Assembly (NCBI GenBank): GCA_017538775.1
Contig: JAFYIF010000197.1
Span: 1 to 5,401, forward strand
Direction: 5' to 3'
Origin: Oscillospiraceae bacterium
Lineage (GTDB): Bacteria; Bacillota; Clostridia; Oscillospirales; Oscillospiraceae
Length of the DNA stretch: 5,401 bases
A program made the translations under genes and the position numbers. The notes under the pieces are model-generated. The model worked only from the letters and a program-made list of their open reading frames with translations, was not told the DNA's origin and did not search any database. Shown one piece after another: positions 1-4,267 of the stretch (its first letter is position 1; each line of letters begins with the position of its first letter).

Positions 1-49
1 TGCACGCCGTAGGCGTGAATGCCGCGGCGCACCCCCGGGAACCCTAAGG

Positions 50-1403
50 CCAGGGGAATTCGCCAGCCCTTAGCCTGCGGTCCGCTGCGGGAACATCAGC
101 TCCAGTTGGCTGAGCACCACATCCCAGTTCTGGCAGCGGGCGTGCCAGTGCTTCATGATCCGCTGCGAGGCAAGATAGAGCATCCGGCGCAGGGAATCGT
201 CATTGGTAAAAGAGGGCTTGTTCTTCGTGATTTGCCGGAACTGGCGGTTCAGCCCCTCAATGATGTTCGTCGTGTATATGATTTTCCGAATCTCCAGCGG
301 ATATTCAAAGAAGGTACTCAAAACCTCCCAGTTTTCTTCCCAGCTTTTGACACAGGAGGGATACCGCCCGCGCCAGCGCTCACCGAAGGCCAGAAGCTGT
401 TCCTCCGCCTCATCCAGCGTCACGGCGGTGTATATCTTCTTCAGGTCTGCTACGACCTGCTTGATATCCTTGTAGCTGACATAGCGGGTGGACGACCGGA
501 TCTGATGCACGATGCAGCGCTGCAAACGGCTTTCAGGAAACACCGCCTGGATCGCCTGCATCATCCCGCACAGGCCGTCTGTACAGAACAGATATACATC
601 CTTTACGCCCCGGCTTTTGAGCTCATTCAACACATTCAGCCAGAATTTGCTGCTTTCATGCTCCCCGATCCAGACGCCGAGAATATCTTTTCGACCGTCC
701 ATCGTGATGCCGAGGACAACGTATGCCGCTTTCGTGACATAGCGGTGATCCTCTTTCACCTTGTAGTGGATTGCGTCCATGAACACAAAGGGATAGACGC
801 TTTCCAGCGGGCGGTTCTGCCAGGCGGTGACCTCCGGCATGATCTTCTCGCTGATTTTCGTCACCAGCTCCGGTGAGATTTCCACATCGTAGAGTTCCTT
901 GATCTGCTCGGCAATGTCCCGCTGACTCATCCCGCAGGCGTACAGCGCGAGGATCTTTTCTTCCATTCCCTCTGCATTCCGGTCGTATTTGCCGATGATC
1001 TTCGGCTCATAGCTCCCCTGACGGTCACGAGGCACTTTGATCTCCACCTCGCCGAGCTGGGTCTTAACCGTCTTTTTCGAGTACCCGTTCCGATAATTCC
1101 TGACTTGACCCTCCGGCTCTTCCGACCGCTGGCAGCGTTCCCGTCCCAGCTCATCGTCCATCTCCACTTCCATGACCTGCTCGATTACGTCGCGGAACAT
1201 CTCTTTCACGGCCTGCATGATGTCGGCAGTGCTGGTAAAGTGCTGGCTCTTAACATATTCTTTCAGTAAAGTTTTCGGTGCTGCTTGCATGGTTTTCGGC
1301 TCCTTTTCGTCAATTATGGCTTTGTCGATTCTTGTTATCCATTCTTGACGTTGTCGGAGCTTTTCATACTGTCATACTGCGTCGATTACACAGAATTCTC
1401 TGG
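50..1403 (-). mobile_element. IS256-family insertion sequence, ends tentative
   Basis: The transposase at 70-1290 implies an IS256-family element. The limits given are a weak proposal. CCAGGGGAATTC (50-61) and the inverted GAATTCTCTGG (1393-1403) could be the outer ends, which gives about 1.35 kb, a normal size for the family. The inverted match is short and needs an indel. The bases just outside (42-49 and 1404-1411) do not form a target duplication. The presence of an IS is well supported; its exact boundaries are not. The right-hand end may lie before position 1 of the window. Confidence 0.4.
70..1290 (-). CDS. IS256 family (Mutator-type) transposase
   Basis: This 406-residue protein has the normal full length for IS256-family transposases, which move the element by a copy-out route through a circular intermediate. 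The DDE catalytic triad is visible: Asp172 in FMDAIHYK, Asp238 in CTDGLCGM and Glu345 in NIIEGLNRQFR. The family's Cys-x2-His pair follows the second Asp (Cys259, His262, in RCIVHQ). The N-terminal 130 residues contain MSQRDIAEQI, which fits the helix-turn-helix DNA-binding part. The C-terminus is intact, with no frameshift or internal stop, so the enzyme may be active. The ATG at 1290 is chosen because AAAAGGAG (1307-1300) sits 9 bases upstream. Its base composition looks less GC-rich than the genes to its right, consistent with transfer. No convincing promoter was seen. Confidence 0.95.
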   Translation of the reverse strand: MQAAPKTLLKEYVKSQHFTSTADIMQAVKEMFRDVIEQVMEVEMDDELGRERCQRSEEPEGQVRNYRNGYSKKTVKTQLGEVEIKVPRDRQGSYEPKIIGKYDRNAEGMEEKILALYACGMSQRDIAEQIKELYDVEISPELVTKISEKIMPEVTAWQNRPLESVYPFVFMDAIHYKVKEDHRYVTKAAYVVLGITMDGRKDILGVWIGEHESSKFWLNVLNELKSRGVKDVYLFCTDGLCGMMQAIQAVFPESRLQRCIVHQIRSSTRYVSYKDIKQVVADLKKIYTAVTLDEAEEQLLAFGERWRGRYPSCVKSWEENWEVLSTFFEYPLEIRKIIYTTNIIEGLNRQFRQITKNKPSFTNDDSLRRMLYLASQRIMKHWHARCQNWDVVLSQLELMFPQRTAG

Positions 1404-1467
1404 GGTCTCACTCGACCTCTTTGACACCTTTTTCTCACCCCCGGCACACCCGCGCCCGCCCCGGTAG

Positions 1468-1489
1468 GGAACGCCGTCCCCGGCGTTCC
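1468..1489. repeat. Perfect 9-bp hairpin in intergenic DNA
   Basis: GGAACGCCG (1468-1476) and CGGCGTTCC (1481-1489) are perfect inverted copies around a four-base TCCC loop. No T-run follows on either strand, so it is a poor intrinsic terminator. The preceding GGTAGGG and the GC-rich arms resemble short dispersed intergenic palindromes common in gut Clostridia. That resemblance is from memory and untested. Confidence 0.6.
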
Positions 1490-1538
1490 GAGGACCTGTC
1501 AAAAATCATTCCCCTCCCCAAATCACCCCCACCCCAAC

Positions 1539-1579
1539 AAAAAATGAGTCAGAGAGAACCGTCCCCTCTGACTCATTTT
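1539..1579 (-). terminator. Likely intrinsic terminator of the DUF4349 gene
   Basis: Read on the minus strand, the 14-bp stem is followed by six consecutive T bases (complement of 1544-1539), the form of a Rho-independent terminator. It begins about 45 bases past the DUF4349 stop codon. The alternative stem using 1595-1609 begins only about 15 bases past the stop. The stem is not strongly GC-rich, and its function is inferred. The same bases belong to the repeat listed separately. Confidence 0.55.
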
Positions 1580-1609
1580 AGAGAGAACCGTCCCCTCTGA
1601 CTCATTTTT
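1539..1609. repeat. Palindrome with perfect 29-bp tandem duplication (REP-like)
   Basis: AAAATGAGTCAGAG (1541-1554) pairs perfectly with CTCTGACTCATTTT (1566-1579) around an 11-base loop, AGAACCGTCCC. The stretch 1551-1579 is then repeated exactly at 1580-1608, giving a second loop and 3' arm but no second 5' arm. The single 5' arm can therefore pair with either of two 3' arms (1566-1579 or 1595-1609), and these pairings exclude each other. The unit recalls palindromes dispersed in Firmicutes genomes and linked to Y1/RAYT transposases. That link is an inference; no such transposase gene is in this window. Confidence 0.85.
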
Positions 1610-1624
1610 CCGTTTTTGTCCCGC

Positions 1625-2551
1625 TTACTTCTTTTCAACCCCGTCCGCGCCGTCTGCCGCAGCGCTTTGCTTCTGCTTTTTCCCATACCGCCGCAGGAGC
1701 AGCACCGCGCCCAGGGCCACCAGCGCCAGGCACAGCAGCCCGGCCCAGACGCTGGCCAGGGCCACGATCACGTCCTCCAGCCCGCTGACGAAGCCCGTGG
1801 CGCCGCTCCGCAGGGCGTCGCCCAGCCGCGCCCCGAAGCCGATGGGCGCGGCCTCGGTCTCCGTCTCCCGGCTGACCTCCTGGAGGCTCACGTCGATGGT
1901 GGCGTATCCCACCAGGGAGTCATAGTGCCGCAAAGAGCCGGTCAGGTTTTCGATGGCCAGTTCCGTTTCCGCGATGGCCGACTCCAGGCTGATGATGTCC
2001 TCCATCTCCTCCGCCCGCTCCAGCAGGGCCTGGAGCCGCTCCAGCTTCGTCCGCTGGGTGGCAAGCCGGGCCTCCTGGTCATAATAGCGCTCGCTGACAT
2101 CCTCGGCGCTGCGGCTCAGGCTGCGCAGGGCGGCGGACTCGCCCACCCGGGCGCAGAAGTCGCCGAAGCGCTCGGCGGGGACCCGGACCGTGTAATAGGC
2201 GCTGCGGTAGCGGCTCCGGTTGTTCAGCTGGCTGCTCTCATACCAGCCGCCCAGCTCCGCCGTCAGCGCGGCCAGGGCCTTGGCCGCCGCGTCGAAGTCC
2301 ACGCTCTCCAGCTGCACGCTGGCCGTGTAGATCATCTTGACGTTCCCCGGCAGGCGCTCCGCCGCGCCCACGTCCGCGGCCGGGGCGTCCACTTCATAAT
2401 AGCCCCAGTCCTCCGCCCCCTCCGAGGTCGCCTCGGTCCAGGAATCCTCCGCTTTCCAGTTCCCCTGCATCATCGGGGACGCGCCGCAGCCGCTCAGCAG
2501 CAGCGCCGCCGCCAGCAGCAGCGCCGCGCAGCCCAAAACCCTCCGTTTCAT
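1625..2551 (-). CDS. DUF4349 domain-containing membrane lipoprotein
   Basis: This 308-residue protein has a lipoprotein signal peptide: MKRR, a hydrophobic stretch, then the lipobox LSGC with the acylated Cys at residue 22. A short acidic, probably flexible linker (about 25-65) follows. The DUF4349 domain (about 70-285) begins at MIYTASVQLESVDFDAA and includes GGWYESSQLNNR, the VRVPAERF segment, a charged coiled-coil-like helix (about 155-205) and the VGYATIDVSLQEV strand. A transmembrane helix (about 262-286) follows, then a positive RRYGKKQKQ tail, so the C-terminus should be cytoplasmic. The protein would thus be tied to the outer membrane face by lipid and cross the membrane once. The family's role is unknown; I assign none. 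AGGAGG (2565-2560) lies 8 bases before the ATG. No clear promoter was found upstream. Confidence 0.93.
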   Translation of the reverse strand: MKRRVLGCAALLLAAALLLSGCGASPMMQGNWKAEDSWTEATSEGAEDWGYYEVDAPAADVGAAERLPGNVKMIYTASVQLESVDFDAAAKALAALTAELGGWYESSQLNNRSRYRSAYYTVRVPAERFGDFCARVGESAALRSLSRSAEDVSERYYDQEARLATQRTKLERLQALLERAEEMEDIISLESAIAETELAIENLTGSLRHYDSLVGYATIDVSLQEVSRETETEAAPIGFGARLGDALRSGATGFVSGLEDVIVALASVWAGLLCLALVALGAVLLLRRYGKKQKQSAAADGADGVEKK

Positions 2552-2604
2552 GCTCTTGTCCTCCTTTTTCTTTTTGTGTATCGACCAAGTTTGCCCCTTA
2601 GACG

Positions 2605-2651
2605 GCCCGGCGCGGGAAAAGTTCCCGGAAAAACCGCCCGGCGCGGAAAAG
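2605..2651. repeat. Direct repeat pair upstream of the tRNA-Ser promoter
   Basis: GCCCGGCGCGGGAAAAG (2605-2621) and GCCCGGCGCGGAAAAG (2636-2651) are near-identical direct repeats 31 bases apart, differing by one G. The first copy also forms an inverted repeat, CGGGAA-AAG-TTCCCG (2613-2627). They lie between the divergent DUF4349 gene and the tRNA promoter, so a regulatory site or a small local duplication is possible. No binding protein is suggested by the sequence. Confidence 0.6.
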
Positions 2652-2656
2652 CGAGG

Positions 2657-2686
2657 TTGACAGCGCCGCGGGCGCTGTGGTATCGT
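2657..2686 (+). promoter_or_regulatory. Sigma-A-type promoter of tRNA-Ser
   Basis: A perfect -35 box TTGACA (2657-2662) is separated by 18 bp from a -10 box TATCGT (2681-2686, 4 of 6 matches). A TG dinucleotide one base before the -10 (2678-2679) makes it an extended -10. Transcription should start near 2693, about 14 bases before the mature tRNA. A perfect inverted repeat (CAGCGCC, GCG, GGCGCTG; 2661-2677) overlaps the -35 and fills most of the spacer. Confidence 0.7.
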
Positions 2687-2706
2687 AGCAGTGCGAAAGG
2701 GCGTAT

Positions 2707-2798
2707 GGAGATGTACCCAAGCGGCTGAAGGGTCCGGATTCGAAATCCGGTAGGTCGGCTCCGCCGGCGCGGGGGTTCAAATCCCTCCATCTCCGCCA
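2707..2798 (+). tRNA. tRNA-Ser(CGA)
   Basis: The gene folds as a complete class II tRNA. The acceptor stem GGAGATG (2707-2713) pairs with CATCTCC (2788-2794), and the D stem CCC pairs with GGG (2716-2718, 2730-2732). The anticodon stem CCGGA/TCCGG (2734-2738, 2746-2750) closes the loop TTCGAAA, with anticodon CGA at 2741-2743, which reads UCG serine codons. A long variable arm (about 2751-2770) can form a CGGC/GCCG stem, as expected for serine. The T arm is GGGGG-TTCAAAT-CCCTC (2771-2787). The discriminator is G2795 and the CCA end is encoded (2796-2798). Confidence 0.97.
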
Positions 2799-2855
2799 CA
2801 GTGAAAATCCTGCTGACGCCAGTCGGCGGGATTTTCGCTGTATTCTTCATTTTTC
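2799..2855 (+). terminator. Terminator-like hairpin after tRNA-Ser
   Basis: Positions 2799-2817 and 2822-2840 form a 19-bp stem closed by a GCCA loop. It has only a few G-T pairs and includes AAAATCC/GGATTTT. The downstream tract TATTCTTCATTTTT (2841-2854) is T-rich but interrupted. It begins immediately after the CCA and probably ends the tRNA transcript, separating it from the rpsF promoter. Confidence 0.7.
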
Positions 2856-2866
2856 AGTTTTCAGTC

Positions 2867-2895
2867 TTGACAATCCCTCACATCGCCGATATAAT
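2867..2895 (+). promoter_or_regulatory. Consensus sigma-A promoter of the rpsF-ssb-rpsR operon
   Basis: TTGACA (2867-2872) and TATAAT (2890-2895) both match the consensus perfectly and are separated by the ideal 17 bp. Start of transcription is expected near 2901-2902, which leaves a leader of about 78 bases before rpsF. This is the strongest promoter visible in the window and suits a ribosomal protein operon. Confidence 0.92.
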
Positions 2896-2900
2896 ATCAA

Positions 2901-2953
2901 GGCTGCTTTGCAAAACAAGCGGCCAATTTCCTTGCCTGCGCTCCACCGCAGGC
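2901..2953 (+). promoter_or_regulatory. Structured leader of rpsF mRNA, candidate bS6:bS18 control site
   Basis: Two hairpins fill the leader. GGCTGCTT (2901-2908) pairs with AAGCGGCC (2917-2924) around an 8-base loop, right at the predicted 5' end. GCCTGCG (2934-2940) pairs perfectly with CGCAGGC (2947-2953) around CTCCAC. CCG triplets occur at 2946-2948 and at about 2957-2959. In several bacteria the bS6:bS18 complex binds a CCG-containing structure in its own mRNA leader. Whether this leader is that motif is inference; no match to the covariance model was tested. Confidence 0.45.
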
Positions 2954-2979
2954 CATCCGTCCAGAAGGAGGTGCTGACA

Positions 2980-3276
2980 ATGGCAAAATCTGTGGAAAAG
3001 TATGAGCTGATGTACGTGCTCAACCCCAACCTGAATGAGGAGGAGACCGCTGCCATCGTCGAGAAGTTCAAGACGCTGATCGAGAGCAACGGGACCATCG
3101 ACGAGCTGCAGGAGATGGGCAAGCGCAAGCTGGCCTATGAGATCAACTATCTCACCGAGGGCTACTACGTCCTGGTCAAGTTCACCAGCGATCCCAAGTT
3201 CCCCGCCGAGCTTGACCGCGTGCTGGGAATCACCGACGGCGTGATCCGCAGTCTCATCACCCTGCGGGCAGAATGA
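2980..3276 (+). CDS. rpsF: 30S ribosomal protein bS6
   Basis: This 98-residue protein carries the bS6 pattern from its N-terminus, YELMYVLNPNLNEEE, through GTIDELQEMGKRKLAYEINYLTEGYYVLVKF to the RVLGITDGVIRSLITL end. That is the complete ferredoxin-like bS6 fold at normal length. bS6 binds 16S rRNA as a heterodimer with bS18 on the platform of the small subunit; bS18 is encoded two genes downstream. The ATG at 2980 is preferred over an upstream in-frame ATG at 2908. AGAAGGAGG (2963-2971) lies 8 bases before it, the family starts here, and the 24 extra residues would be read from the leader hairpins. It is the first gene of the operon, with ssb 13 bases downstream. Confidence 0.98.
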   Translation: MAKSVEKYELMYVLNPNLNEEETAAIVEKFKTLIESNGTIDELQEMGKRKLAYEINYLTEGYYVLVKFTSDPKFPAELDRVLGITDGVIRSLITLRAE

Positions 3277-3289
3277 GCGGGGGTCCCCT

Positions 3290-3937
3290 ATGCTGAATCA
3301 CATCGTCATCATGGGTCGTCTGACCTGGGACCCCGAGCTGCGCTATACCCAGAGTCAGGTTCCCGTCGCTTCCTTCCGCGTGGCCGTGGACCGCGACTAC
3401 AGCGGACGGGACGGCGGGGAAAAGCAGGCGGACTTCATCGACTGCGTCGCCTGGCGCTCTACCGCTGAGTTCGTCAGCAAGTATTTCTCCAAAGGCAGCA
3501 TGATCGTGGTGTCCGGCCACTTGCAGATCCGCAACTGGACGGACAAGGAGAACAACCGCCGCACCAGCGCAGAGGTCGTGGCCGAAAACATCTACTTCGG
3601 CGAGAGCCGCCGCCGGGACGGCGACGGTTACCGGGGCGGCAACGACAGCTATCGCGGCAACGACGGCTACCGGAACAACGACGGCTATCGCGGCAACAGC
3701 GACAACTATCGCGGCGGCGACAGCTATCGCGGCAACAGCGACAATGCCCGCGGCGGCAACGACGGCTACCGCAGCGGCGGCAACGACAGCTACCGGGGCG
3801 GCAACAGCGACGGCGGCTATCGCGGCGGCAATGACAGCTATAGCGGCGGCAGCGACAGCTTCCGCAGCTTCGACGACAGCAGCGCCGGGTCCGGCTTTAC
3901 CGAACTCAGCGACACCGACGGCGAACTGCCGTTCTGA
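3290..3937 (+). CDS. ssb: Single-stranded DNA-binding protein SSB
   Basis: This 215-residue SSB coats single-stranded DNA in replication, recombination and repair. The OB-fold (about 1-105) is recognisable from MLNHIVIMGRLTWDPELRYT, the FRVAVDRDY strand, ADFIDCVAWRSTAEFVSKYFSKG, and VSGHLQIRNWTDKE. A low-complexity linker (about 107-195) is rich in Gly, Asn, Asp, Ser, Tyr and Arg and built from degenerate Tyr-Arg-Gly units. The protein ends in the acidic tip DTDGELPF, the conserved peptide that recruits partner proteins such as helicases and repair enzymes. The length is somewhat above common SSBs of about 160-180 residues because of the linker. It sits between rpsF and rpsR, the usual Firmicutes order. 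The upstream Shine-Dalgarno is a modest GGGGG (3279-3283), so coupling to rpsF translation is plausible. Confidence 0.97.
   Translation: MLNHIVIMGRLTWDPELRYTQSQVPVASFRVAVDRDYSGRDGGEKQADFIDCVAWRSTAEFVSKYFSKGSMIVVSGHLQIRNWTDKENNRRTSAEVVAENIYFGESRRRDGDGYRGGNDSYRGNDGYRNNDGYRGNSDNYRGGDSYRGNSDNARGGNDGYRSGGNDSYRGGNSDGGYRGGNDSYSGGSDSFRSFDDSSAGSGFTELSDTDGELPF
3629..3850 (+). repeat. Degenerate tandem repeat encoding the SSB linker
   Basis: The DNA repeats units close to TATCGCGGCAACGAC, encoding SSB residues 114-187. Nine Tyr-Arg pairs occur at residues 114, 121, 127, 133, 140, 146, 160, 168 and 177, spaced 6 to 9 residues apart except for one 14-residue gap. In that gap one unit has Ala-Arg (153-154) in place of Tyr-Arg. 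Units of YRGGNDS and YRGNSDN type alternate. Such a tract can gain or lose units by slippage, so its length may vary between strains. Confidence 0.85.
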
Positions 3938-3957
3938 GCGGAACACAATTCTTGAAT

Positions 3958-3963
3958 GGAGGT
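3958..3963 (+). promoter_or_regulatory. Ribosome-binding site that fixes the rpsR TTG start
   Basis: GGAGGT (3958-3963) is a near-perfect Shine-Dalgarno site 7 bases before the TTG at 3971. The ATG at 3964 directly abuts it, too close for initiation, and would encode only five codons (MSLGF, stop at 3979-3981). In the rpsR frame a TGA at 3965-3967 blocks any longer start. TTG is therefore the only workable initiation codon. Confidence 0.88.
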
Positions 3964-3970
3964 ATGAGCC

Positions 3971-4210
3971 TTGGCTTTTGATAAGAGCAACGGAAAGCCC
4001 CACAAGCGCAGAAAGGTCTGCCAGTTCTGCGTGGACAAGGCGACGTTCGTGGACTACAAGGACGTGGCCCGTCTGGGCCGCTACACCAGCGAGCGCGGCA
4101 AGATCCTGCCCCGCCGCGCCACCGGCACCTGCGCCATGCATCAGCGCCAGGTCACCGAGGCCATCAAGCGCGCCCGCCAGGTCGCCCTGATGCCCTACAT
4201 CGTGGACTGA
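3971..4210 (+). CDS. rpsR: 30S ribosomal protein bS18
   Basis: This 79-residue protein is a complete bS18, recognised by RRKVCQFC, the [29 protein letters not shown] core and the ALMPYIVD end. It binds bS6 and 16S rRNA on the platform of the 30S subunit. Cys17, Cys20, Cys54 and His57 form a CxxC plus CxxH set, so this is the zinc-binding (C+) version of bS18 rather than the metal-free one. Translation begins at a TTG codon: an in-frame TGA lies just upstream and the next in-frame ATG is at residue 56. It lies 33 bases after ssb, with its own strong ribosome-binding site, and closes the operon before an intrinsic terminator. Confidence 0.98.
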   Translation: MAFDKSNGKPHKRRKVCQFCVDKATFVDYKDVARLGRYTSERGKILPRRATGTCAMHQRQVTEAIKRARQVALMPYIVD

Positions 4211-4227
4211 AAGCCCGCTTTTCCCAA

Positions 4228-4265
4228 CGCGCCGCAGCCAGAGAAAAGGCTGCGGCGCGCTTTTT
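4228..4265 (+). terminator. Intrinsic terminator of the rpsF-ssb-rpsR operon
   Basis: CGCGCCGCAGCC (4228-4239) pairs perfectly with GGCTGCGGCGCG (4248-4259) around the 8-base loop AGAGAAAA, followed by TTTTT (4261-4265) and more T-rich bases. The hairpin starts 17 bases after the rpsR stop codon. No T-run follows on the other strand, so it should not serve the convergent deaminase gene. Confidence 0.93.
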
Positions 4266-4267
4266 CT

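Larger units (their letters stand above)
1291..1624. other. Gene-free region between transposase and DUF4349 gene
   Basis: No credible gene lies here. It contains the transposase ribosome-binding site (1300-1307), a short TCATACTG tandem pair near 1364-1379, and the possible outer IS end near 1393-1403. A perfect hairpin lies at 1468-1489, followed by a C-rich stretch to about 1535 and the palindromic tandem repeat at 1539-1609. A small open frame at 1285-1467 (plus) has no recognisable protein character and overlaps the transposase start, so it is not called. Confidence 0.7.

Noticed and set aside
3..17. Hairpin CACGCC-GTA-GGCGTG at the window start
   Set aside because: A 6-bp stem at the edge of the window with no T-run or visible context; it could be chance in GC-rich DNA.
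19..876. Plus-strand open frame of 285 residues opposite the transposase
   Set aside because: It is antisense to a well-supported IS256 transposase and shows no recognisable domain.
1539..1609. CRISPR array
   Set aside because: There are only two repeat copies, directly adjacent with no spacer, so this is a tandem duplication.
1616..2728. Plus-strand open frame of 370 residues opposite the DUF4349 gene
   Set aside because: It is low-complexity Gln/Arg/Ala/Pro-rich antisense translation that runs into the tRNA. The minus strand has a signal peptide, lipobox and known domain.
2548..2850. Minus-strand open frame of 100 residues containing EGFEPPRRRSRPTGFRIR
   Set aside because: It is the antisense translation of the tRNA-Ser gene and its flanks, a well-known source of false proteins.
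2908..2979. Upstream ATG that would extend bS6 by 24 residues
   Set aside because: The extension is encoded by the structured leader, and the strong Shine-Dalgarno site and family alignment point to 2980.
3257..4141. Minus-strand open frame of 294 residues, rich in Ala and Val repeats
   Set aside because: It is the antisense of ssb and rpsR. Its repeats only mirror the SSB linker codons.
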